Shown here in pieces: positions 39,501-45,267 of a stretch of DNA of 64,000 bases. The notes below the pieces were generated by a model, which had not been told where the DNA came from, did no database searches, and was given only the letters and a program-made list of their open reading frames with translations. A program made the translations under genes and the position numbers. Source of the stretch: Phycisphaerae bacterium (GTDB lineage Bacteria > Chloroflexota > Anaerolineae > 4572-78 > J111); the NCBI GenBank assembly GCA_028285035.1, contig JANQQF010000189.1, forward strand, positions 62,001 through 126,000, read 5' to 3'. Every line of letters starts with the position of its first letter. The stretch's first letter is position 1.

Positions 39501-39751
39501 CCTTCGGTCAAAAGACGCTCGGGGCCTAAGACTTTGCTTAAATCGGCCAAAGCTCGTCGTAAACTGCCCCTGGCCTGTCGCTGTGAAACATCAGGCCATA
39601 ACAAGGTGGCCAATGTTTCGCGGGTTTGAGGCAAGGTGGTAATTGTCAGATAGACTAGCAGGGCCAGACTTTTTCGGCGGCTTATCGCCAGGTTTTGATC
39701 ATTTTGCACCAACCGTGGGGTTCCCAATACATAGAGCTTCAATTTAGCCAT
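36503..39751 (-). CDS. SARP-type regulator (BTAD, NB-ARC, TPR), second paralogue
   Basis: A 1082-aa paralogue of the regulator at 30629-33880 with the same order: winged helix (start L-K-L-Y-V-L-G-T-P-R-L), activator domain, P-loop (G-P-G-G-M-G-K-T-R at ~313, L-L-I-M-D-N-F-E-H at ~384) and TPR-like repeats. The two share long nearly identical stretches such as P-D-R-Q-R-S-M and the C terminus H-H-P-L-S-P-T-G-W-H-A-C-W. It is divergent from repeat-peptide gene B, exactly as its paralogue is divergent from gene A, so a whole regulator-plus-peptide module has been duplicated. It probably binds the same kind of operator. Confidence 0.9.
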   Translation of the reverse strand: MAKLKLYVLGTPRLVQNDQNLAISRRKSLALLVYLTITTLPQTRETLATLLWPDVSQRQARGSLRRALADLSKVLGPERLLTEGDQVDLAQDGSLWSDAVHFQTCLDQANCADHAPEQVCHVCAPHLQEAVALYQADFLAGFTLRDAPNFDDWQFFQAESLRQSLTTALERLAWGYATWEDYDTALPYAQRWVSLDPLHEPAQQVLMKIYYYNDQATAALRQYELFSQHLEDEFGVPPSDETATLYEAIKANRLLEPSRYIQRHVAKTPDPPPTNPPAKTATHHLPAQPTPFVERTKDLGTIGQFLTDADRRLVTLVGPGGMGKTRLALAAAEANKGAFPNGVHFVPLAPLNSADHIASAIIETLEIKSFNPDQPKTQLLDYLATRQLLLIMDNFEHILDGVELVVEVLEAAPQVKVLATSRERLNLRSETIFGVEGMSYPDLQASSNGDPPESYSAIRLLQQQAHLIQPDFTLDQAEMAEAIQLCHLVRGIPLAIVLATSWLELLSLAEIRAEITRSLDFLETEMRDVPDRQRSMRAVFNTSWQRLPDEAQQIFMKLSVFKGGFTRDAAESVAGAGLRTLRLLLNKSFITHNQANRYEIHELLGQYGYEKLTVAGQEQELRQKHSAYFMHFMAERELDLRGRAQAAGAQAIKADLENIRSAWRWALAHKNEAGIIEAAEGLHIYFATLGNLRAGIELFNQAHQALAPTGDQVPSQAFTKILIRLCFMRAFTHLEVDHLKSDIETCLTVAQTHHNEFEIALCTVVLGYYFYAFDNDLGRAVELAEKALDKLQPLDDRFYMIRTLSLLAQYHSTYSNIKQREAHLRQGLVLSRQINSTLDTAMLLYNLTEVLFALGQYDEIKPSCQEIFSLTDAVDQAIMADFTDILLSLDYILRGDLSAAYPGLEKGWQLYADNHVSYLLAFVSACLSVWSALNGDSQTGRDYGQQSLATEVKDSFFIILGNWGAALSCCNQQDYPAAREYLKAGLQQAADSASIAMQTWLLPIAAVTLANEGQTEQSLELLALASHHPLSPTGWHACWEPLGQLQTACEAEFDAETYQAIWTRGQNLDLETVVAEWLDGTT

Positions 39752-39831
39752 CAGCGCTTCTCTCCAAATCTTACCTTCAATTATAACGAAATTGGCAAAA
39801 ATCGCAGAATTTTTGTGGAATCGCTTATTTT

Positions 39832-39875
39832 GTCACGCCATGTGTCACATTGGCGAAACGCTGATTTGGTATAGT
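39832..39875 (+). promoter_or_regulatory. SARP-type operator/promoter, site 2 (repeat-peptide gene B)
   Basis: GTCAC (39832), GTCAC (39844), GAAAC (39855) and -10 TATAGT (39870-39875), with the same spacing as site 1. Confidence 0.75.
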
Positions 39876-39934
39876 GGCCTCAGATCGCAGTTGAAACACA
39901 TTTCAAACAAATTGTTCAATTAAGGAGACAAACA

Positions 39935-40510
39935 ATGAAACTCAAAACAACAATTAAGGCTGGTGGGGCAACCTTGAACCATAATGAGACCTTGCGTAAA
40001 GGGGTGAAGGTTAAGACACAAGTCAAAGCCGGCGGAATTAGTCTCAACCACAATGAGACCTTGGCCCAGACCAAAGATGTAAAGGCTAAATCTGATGGCG
40101 GCGCTATCACTTTCGCAGAAATTATTGGGCACCGCAACTACCCATTATATCCTAAAACAGCGGGTCAAGGCTTGAAGGTCAAGACACAGGTTAAAGCGGG
40201 GCGGGTTGTCCTTAACCACAACGAAACCTTAGTCAAAGGCTTAAAGGTCAAAATCGATTGGACCGCTATTAATCCGACAGAAATTATTGGGCATCGGGGC
40301 TACCCGTTATACCCAAAAACGGAGCAGAAAGGGCTAAAAGTGAAGACTCAGGTTAAGGCAGGCGGAGCCAGTTTCAACCACAATGAAACATTAGTGCGTA
40401 AAGGTTTAAAGGTAAAAACGAGCATTAAGGCTGGGCCGGATACTAGTAGCGGTGGCGGCGGTGGTGCTGGTCCTGGTGGTAGTGGTACTGGTAGTGGTAA
40501 TCTTAACTAA
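39935..40510 (+). CDS. Repeat peptide B: K-A-G/H-N-E-T-L units plus a second G-H-R-x-Y-P-L-Y repeat
   Basis: A 191-aa basic protein. It carries four complete H-N-E-T-L units, a fifth half unit ending in K-A-G, and two copies of an unrelated ~20-residue motif (E-I-I-G-H-R-N-Y-P-L-Y-P-K-T and E-I-I-G-H-R-G-Y-P-L-Y-P-K-T) inserted between units. The C terminus is a Gly/Ser/Thr tail (S-G-G-G-G-G-A-G-P-G-G). AAGGAG precedes the ATG. The mix of unit types in one chain looks like domain shuffling of peptide cores. Followed by a hairpin and then the alpha/beta hydrolase gene. Function unknown; a precursor of exported peptides is the leading idea from context. Confidence 0.75.
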   Translation: MKLKTTIKAGGATLNHNETLRKGVKVKTQVKAGGISLNHNETLAQTKDVKAKSDGGAITFAEIIGHRNYPLYPKTAGQGLKVKTQVKAGRVVLNHNETLVKGLKVKIDWTAINPTEIIGHRGYPLYPKTEQKGLKVKTQVKAGGASFNHNETLVRKGLKVKTSIKAGPDTSSGGGGGAGPGGSGTGSGNLN

Positions 40511-40539
40511 TTTTTGTTGAGATGTTTACTTAGCAGGTC

Positions 40540-40584
40540 CCCTCAATAGATGCCGCTGTAAAAGGTGGCTTTTGTTGAGGGGGA
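40540..40584 (+). terminator. Hairpin after repeat-peptide gene B (possible attenuator)
   Basis: TCCCCTCAA and TTGAGGGGGA pair across a ~25-nt loop; the weak T tract (TTTTAC) suggests partial termination. Confidence 0.5.
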
Positions 40585-40603
40585 TTTTACTAGGAGGTTT
40601 TTT

Positions 40604-41413
40604 ATGATACACAAAACTGCATTTTTTCGTGAGGCAGGTTCAGGACCAACTGTCCTTTGTATTCACTCCAGTGCCAGCTCATCTGGGCAATGGCGTGCTT
40701 TAATGGCGCATCTTTCAGACCGCTTCCGGGTCGTCGCCCCCGATTTGTATGGGTATGGCAAGAGTCCGGCCTGGCCACATGAGTTTCCCCTGCGCCTTGA
40801 GGATGAACTCGACTTGATGGCCCCGATATTGGCGGACACGGATCAAGTCCATCTCGTCGGGCATTCATACGGTGGCCTGATTGCCCTAAAGATGGCTTTG
40901 AGTTACCCGACCAAGGTTGCCTCCCTCACGCTTTATGAACCAACCTGTTTTTTCTTGTTGCCGACGTATGAGCCAGCGTACAAAGAGATCAAAGCCATTC
41001 GTGATCAAACCTACTGGCTGATTGATGAGGGTGAGCCTGAAGCGGCTGCACAAACATTTGTATCCTATTGGGCTGGCTCAGCGGCGTGGGATCATACACC
41101 AGAGGCACGGCGTCAAAAATTTGCTCAAGGGATGCAAAAAGTTCGGTTGGAGTGGACCAACGGCTTTGATGTTCCGCTCTCGATGAGTGGCATCTTGGCC
41201 CTGACCATCCCAATTTTATTGATGAGCGGGGCACAAACCACCCTAGCTGAAAAAGGGGTGATGCAGCGGTTACAGATTTTGCTCTCCCAAGCCGAGATCA
41301 ATGAATTTGCCGAGATGGGGCACATGGGGCCGATTACTCATGCAGATGAGGTCAATCAAACCATTGCTACATTTTTGGAACGTGTGGAAGAATATATGAT
41401 TGCTCACGTCTAA
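40604..41413 (+). CDS. Alpha/beta-fold hydrolase
   Basis: A 269-aa alpha/beta hydrolase with the oxyanion region I-H-S-S-A-S-S-S-G-Q-W, the nucleophile elbow G-H-S-Y-G-G (Ser ~88), an acid in the L-L-M-S-G-A region and the C-terminal His in G-H-M-G-P-I-T-H. The ATG at 40604 is supported by AGGAGG. Substrate unknown. In this setting it might release, cyclise or hydrolyse a peptide or thioester product, but a general esterase is equally possible. Confidence 0.85.
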   Translation: MIHKTAFFREAGSGPTVLCIHSSASSSGQWRALMAHLSDRFRVVAPDLYGYGKSPAWPHEFPLRLEDELDLMAPILADTDQVHLVGHSYGGLIALKMALSYPTKVASLTLYEPTCFFLLPTYEPAYKEIKAIRDQTYWLIDEGEPEAAAQTFVSYWAGSAAWDHTPEARRQKFAQGMQKVRLEWTNGFDVPLSMSGILALTIPILLMSGAQTTLAEKGVMQRLQILLSQAEINEFAEMGHMGPITHADEVNQTIATFLERVEEYMIAHV

Positions 41414-41502
41414 GAGGCTTGTAGCGTTTGCATTCTGACTGGGACCTAGATAATGGTTCAATTTATGGTATAATCAGGCAACTTTTTCAAGGTTGCAAGG
41501 GT

Positions 41503-44097
41503 GTGACCTCCGACATATCACAAACGCAAACAAATAATCTCGTTTATCTGCCGCCTCAACCCACCTCCTTTATTGGTCGTGAGCAGGAGGTTGCTGATCT
41601 CACCGCTCGGCTGGCTGACCCTGCCTGTCGCTTGTTAACCTTGACAGGCGGGGGTGGGATTGGCAAGACCCGTCTGTCGATTGAGACGGCGCGGGCGAGC
41701 CAGCTCGATTTTGAGGCGGGCTTATACTTTGTCCCGTTACAACCGCTGGAGGCGTTAGAGTTTCTTCCCTTTGCCCTCGCGGAGACCCTGCAATTTTCTC
41801 TGACCGGGCAGGCCTCGCCCTTCCAACAAATCTGTGACTTTTTGCATGATCAAACAATGCTCTTAGTGTTGGATAATTTTGAGCATCTGCTGGGTGATGT
41901 GCACCTATCACTCGTGTCTGATCTGCTCGCGGCTGCCCCTCAACTCAAACTGCTTGTGACCTCACGAGAGGCGCTCAATTTGCGAGAGGAGTGGCTCTAT
42001 TCGGTGGAGGGGCTGACCTTTCCGGCGCAGGGGCAAACCGCTTCGCTGGCAGACTTCACCTCGATCAACCTTTTTGTTGAGCGGGCCCGTCAAGTACGCT
42101 TTGACTTTTCGCCTGATCAAGATCCAGTTGCCTTGGCTCGTATTTGTCAAATCGTGGCGGGAATGCCCCTGGCTTTAGAATTGGCTGCGGCGTGGGCCAA
42201 AACCTTGACCTGCGCTGAAATTGTGGCCGAAATCCAGCGCAGTCTCGATTTTTTGAGTACTCGATTACACAATATCCCTGACCGCCATCGTAGTATTCAG
42301 GCTATCTTTGATCATACGTGTCAGCAATTGAGTGACAATGAGCAAGCTATTTTTGCTCGGCTCTCGGTGTTTCGAGGGGGTTTTGATCGGGCTGCTGCTC
42401 AGGCTGTGGCTGGTGCATCGCTCGCTGATTTGTCGCTATTTCTCGATAAGTCGTTGTTGTACTGGAGCCCCGAAGGCCGTTATCATATGCACGAATTGCT
42501 ACGACAATATGCTGCTGAACATTTGGCCGAGTCTAGCGATAATTTAGCCCAGACGCAGAATCTCCATTGCACCTATTACATCGAATTTCTGCATAAACAA
42601 CTCGCTGATGGACCAGATGGGAATCAACTTCGGGCGTCTGAGGTGACAGAGGCCGAGTTGAAAAATATCCGAGCGGCTTGGCAACGGGCTGTGCAACAGG
42701 GACAGGTAGATATTGTCATCCAAGGGGCCAAGGCGCTGGGGCGCTTCTGTCAAACACAAGGCCGTTATACCGAGGCGTTGGGGATTTTTGAGCAAGCGGT
42801 ACAACACATGCGCCAGACGCTCGACCAACCACAAGGTGTCTTGGCCCTGACGGATTGTTTAATGGTCTCAAGCTGGTTTTATTTGCGGCACGGTCGAATT
42901 GATGAGGCAGAAGCTGCCCTAAAGGAAATCTACGCCCTGTATGACCAGTTTCAGATTAAGACGGCCCCTGGCTTTGTCAGTCATCCCAACACAATGTTGG
43001 GCATCATCGCCTTAATTCGCGGTGACCTCTCGACCGCGACTGAATTGGTTGAGCAGGTTTTAGTCGATGAAGAAAAATACCCTCACCCGTCCAATATGAT
43101 GATGGCCTATGATATTTTGTCTCAGGTCGCTTTAGCGCAAGGAGATCTCAATGGGGCGCAGAGCTTGGCGGAACAATCGATTGAGGCTTGCGAACGTATT
43201 GCTGAGCGATGGTATATGGCCTACCCTCTTAACACCTTGGGGAATGTGGCCTTAGCTCGACAAGATTATGTCTTGGCTCGCCAACATTTTGAAACCAGCT
43301 ACACCAGCCGTCAGGAATTTAATGATCCAGAAGGAATGGCGGTTACGCTAAATCATTTGAGTAATATTGCCCTAAAACAGGCGGATTATCAGGATGCCCA
43401 ACATCTCCTGACCGAAAGTTTGACTTTGTACCAAAAGACCAATGATAAAGGTGGGTCAGCCACGTCACATCAGGGCTTGGGGGCTTTGGCGTTGCGCCAA
43501 AATGATATGGCCACGGCCCAACATCATTTTTACCAAGCCTTACAAATTGCGGCAGCAATCGACTACACCCCGCTCATTTTGACCATTTTGTTGGAAGTGG
43601 GTGATCTGCTCAGTCGGGTGGGGCAAGCAGAAAAAGGCGTGGTTTTGTTGAGCCTCGTGCAACATCACAGTGCTGCGTCTCAGGAGCTGAAAGATCGGTG
43701 TGAGGCATTTTTGGTCGAGCTCAAGCCACACCGGTCGGATACAACCCTGACTGCCGCCCTAAAGCGTGGGCAACACGCCGATTTAGCCACCACTATTGAT
43801 CTCCTTTTATCAGACCTTACCCGCCTGGACCTAACGAACGTAGAGCCTACGCTCGATCCTGTCGTTCCATCCGAGGCAACGGCAAACCAAGCCCTGATCG
43901 AGCCCCTGACCAGCCGTGAGCTTGAGGTGCTTGGCTACATCGCCGCTGGTCTGCAAAACCGCGAAATCGCCACCGCCATGACCGTCACCCAAAGCACGGT
44001 CAAAACCCACATCAACAACATCTACCGCAAGCTGGACGTCACCAACCGCGTCCAGGCCCTCTCTCGCGCCAGGGAACTTGGCCTTTTGTCGACCTAA
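41503..44097 (+). CDS. LuxR-family regulator with NB-ARC-type ATPase and TPRs
   Basis: About 864 aa. The start is taken as the GTG at 41503; TATAAT at 41469-41474 would place transcription start just before it, so the TTG at 41428 is rejected. P-loop G-G-G-G-I-G-K-T-R at ~48 and L-V-L-D-N-F-E-H at ~120, then TPR repeats (~370-740), and a C-terminal LuxR helix-turn-helix (L-T-S-R-E-L-E-V-L-G-Y-I-A-A-G, T-V-K-T-H-I-N-N-I-Y-R-K-L) at ~801-864. The ATPase part resembles that of the two SARPs but the DNA-binding module is different and at the other end. It sits directly before repeat-peptide gene C and probably regulates it. Confidence 0.9.
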   Translation: MTSDISQTQTNNLVYLPPQPTSFIGREQEVADLTARLADPACRLLTLTGGGGIGKTRLSIETARASQLDFEAGLYFVPLQPLEALEFLPFALAETLQFSLTGQASPFQQICDFLHDQTMLLVLDNFEHLLGDVHLSLVSDLLAAAPQLKLLVTSREALNLREEWLYSVEGLTFPAQGQTASLADFTSINLFVERARQVRFDFSPDQDPVALARICQIVAGMPLALELAAAWAKTLTCAEIVAEIQRSLDFLSTRLHNIPDRHRSIQAIFDHTCQQLSDNEQAIFARLSVFRGGFDRAAAQAVAGASLADLSLFLDKSLLYWSPEGRYHMHELLRQYAAEHLAESSDNLAQTQNLHCTYYIEFLHKQLADGPDGNQLRASEVTEAELKNIRAAWQRAVQQGQVDIVIQGAKALGRFCQTQGRYTEALGIFEQAVQHMRQTLDQPQGVLALTDCLMVSSWFYLRHGRIDEAEAALKEIYALYDQFQIKTAPGFVSHPNTMLGIIALIRGDLSTATELVEQVLVDEEKYPHPSNMMMAYDILSQVALAQGDLNGAQSLAEQSIEACERIAERWYMAYPLNTLGNVALARQDYVLARQHFETSYTSRQEFNDPEGMAVTLNHLSNIALKQADYQDAQHLLTESLTLYQKTNDKGGSATSHQGLGALALRQNDMATAQHHFYQALQIAAAIDYTPLILTILLEVGDLLSRVGQAEKGVVLLSLVQHHSAASQELKDRCEAFLVELKPHRSDTTLTAALKRGQHADLATTIDLLLSDLTRLDLTNVEPTLDPVVPSEATANQALIEPLTSRELEVLGYIAAGLQNREIATAMTVTQSTVKTHINNIYRKLDVTNRVQALSRARELGLLST

Positions 44098-44317
44098 ATT
44101 GCCTCGGCGAAGTTGGCCGATCATTCACAATCCACCACCCACAATTCATAATTCACAATTATTTTCTCCACCCCCCTTCTCTTATTTTCTCCACCCTATG
44201 GTTGAAGACGCTCCACCCCTTTATGGCTTACACTGTGATCAGAAATTTGGTTTCGCTCACAATCAAGATGGGCAGAACCACTCAATCAAATTTTTTAGTC
44301 ATAAGGAGATCAAAATT
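44098..44317. other. Intergenic region before repeat-peptide gene C
   Basis: Short direct repeats of ATTCACAAT type at 44124-44160. The triple GTCAC operator seen at five other genes is not recognisable here, so gene C may be controlled by the adjacent LuxR-type protein. Confidence 0.4.
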
Positions 44318-44533
44318 ATGAAAACCAAAACAACTGTTAAAGCTGGGGCAATGAGTGTTAACCACAATGAAACCTTGCTGCAAGGACAAGGCAAAGGCTT
44401 GCGGATTAAGACGCAGGTTAAGGCAGGCTCATTTAGTATGAACCACAATGAGACATTGGTGCAAGAGCAGAGCAAGGGGGTAAAGGTCAAGAGTCAGATC
44501 AAATCTGGTTATAAACGCCAGCGGCCTTTTTAA
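44318..44533 (+). CDS. Repeat peptide C: two-and-a-half K-A-G/H-N-E-T-L units
   Basis: A 71-aa basic peptide with two complete units (V-K-A-G-A-M-S-V-N-H-N-E-T-L and V-K-A-G-S-F-S-M-N-H-N-E-T-L) and a truncated third (V-K-V-K-S-Q-I-K-S-G) ending in Y-K-R-Q-R-P-F. The ATG at 44318 is set by AAGGAG; a longer in-frame extension upstream is unlike the repeats and lacks a start signal. It is the shortest member of the repeat family in the window and lies next to the leader-like peptides and the radical-SAM enzyme. Confidence 0.7.
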   Translation: MKTKTTVKAGAMSVNHNETLLQGQGKGLRIKTQVKAGSFSMNHNETLVQEQSKGVKVKSQIKSGYKRQRPF

Positions 44534-44577
44534 TCGATGAGCGTTAATCGTTCTTCCTGTTGATAAAAGCAAGTAAA

Positions 44578-44621
44578 AAACGGCAAATGGTCGTTCTAGA
44601 TTGAATGACCATTTGCCGTTT
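44578..44621 (+). terminator. Hairpin between repeat-peptide gene C and leader-like peptide 1
   Basis: Perfect 15-bp arms AAACGGCAAATGGTC (44578-44592) and GACCATTTGCCGTTT (44607-44621); followed by GTAAATTTTG, a weak T tract. Confidence 0.7.
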
Positions 44622-44648
44622 GTAAATTTTGTAAATAAGGAGATAAAA

Positions 44649-44849
44649 ATGACGTTTAATCCACAACAGTTAACCAATCAATTGAACCACGACTCAGCGT
44701 TTCGGGAGCGATTTAATCAAAACCCACAAGCTGCCTTGCAAGAGTTGGATTTAACCATGAGCGATGATGTGGCTATCTTGTTGGCCGAACAGATGACAAT
44801 GGGTAATCGTATTATCGATGATACCGTTTTAGGGTGTACTCGAAATTAG
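44649..44849 (+). CDS. Leader-like small peptide 1, candidate RiPP precursor
   Basis: A 66-aa acidic peptide (ATG at 44649 after AAGGAG). It starts M-T-F-N-P-Q-Q-L-T and has a helical leader-like region (A-F-R-E-R-F-N-Q-N-P-Q-A-A-L-Q-E-L-D-L-T) followed by S-D-D-V-A and a short C-terminal part ending D-D-T-V-L-G-C-T-R-N. The P-x-A-A-L-x-x-x-x-L pattern resembles Nif11/NHLP-type RiPP leaders. A close paralogue follows 110 nt downstream. It lies just before the radical-SAM gene and is a reasonable substrate candidate; the exact core and family are not established. Confidence 0.7.
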   Translation: MTFNPQQLTNQLNHDSAFRERFNQNPQAALQELDLTMSDDVAILLAEQMTMGNRIIDDTVLGCTRN

Positions 44850-44856
44850 TTAATCC

Positions 44857-44900
44857 GTCACACAATTTGTCACGAAGTTGGCACGAGAAGCAGCTATCCT
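44857..44900 (+). promoter_or_regulatory. SARP-type operator/promoter, site 3 (leader-like peptide 2)
   Basis: GTCAC (44857), GTCAC (44869), GGCAC (44880) and -10 TATCCT (44895-44900), same spacing as the other sites. It gives the second peptide and the radical-SAM gene their own promoter. Confidence 0.75.
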
Positions 44901-44959
44901 AAGGGCAATTGATGCATCAATCACCATTATATTGAACAGATAAACATAAGGAAATAAAA

Positions 44960-45160
44960 ATGACATTTAATCCACAGCAGTTAACAATGCAGCTCAATGA
45001 AAATTCAGCGTTTCGTGATCAATTCGCACAAGATCCACAGGGTGCGCTCAATCAAATGGGCTTGGCCGTCAGCGACGAAATTGCCAGTATGTTGGCCAAG
45101 CAAATGATGGAGCAAAAAACCTTTGTCGATCATACTGTATTAGGCGTGACTCGTATGTAG
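44960..45160 (+). CDS. Leader-like small peptide 2, candidate RiPP precursor
   Basis: A 66-aa paralogue of the peptide at 44649-44849, identical in length and similar throughout: M-T-F-N-P-Q-Q-L-T, A-F-R-D-Q-F-A-Q-D-P-Q-G-A-L, V-S-D-E-I-A-S-M-L and the end D-H-T-V-L-G-V-T-R-M. The Cys in the C-terminal V-L-G-C-T-R of peptide 1 is Val here. It precedes the radical-SAM gene by 107 nt, with a hairpin between, the common layout of abundant precursor and scarce modifying enzyme. Confidence 0.72.
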   Translation: MTFNPQQLTMQLNENSAFRDQFAQDPQGALNQMGLAVSDEIASMLAKQMMEQKTFVDHTVLGVTRM

Positions 45161-45195
45161 ATGATAGGGGTTTCCCTATCCTGATAATTGAACAG

Positions 45196-45225
45196 GGCAA
45201 GGGCACATACCGATGTGTCCTTGCC
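45196..45225 (+). terminator. Hairpin between leader-like peptide 2 and the radical-SAM gene
   Basis: GGCAAGGGCACAT and ATGTGTCCTTGCC pair over 13 bp with one G-U pair, loop ACCG, no T tract: likely partial terminator or mRNA stabiliser. Confidence 0.6.
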
Positions 45226-45267
45226 TAAATAAGAACGTTAAAACTAATTTTTACAGGGAGTGTAATT

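Noticed and set aside
34236..40510. CRISPR-like array in the repetitive DNA
   Set aside because: The periodicity is of codons in one open frame with variable wobble bases; repeats are not identical in DNA and have no spacer structure.
44098..44317. Sixth copy of the triple GTCAC operator before repeat-peptide gene C
   Set aside because: A GTGAT at 44235 is at about the right distance, but the other two repeats and the -10 box are missing at the required spacing.
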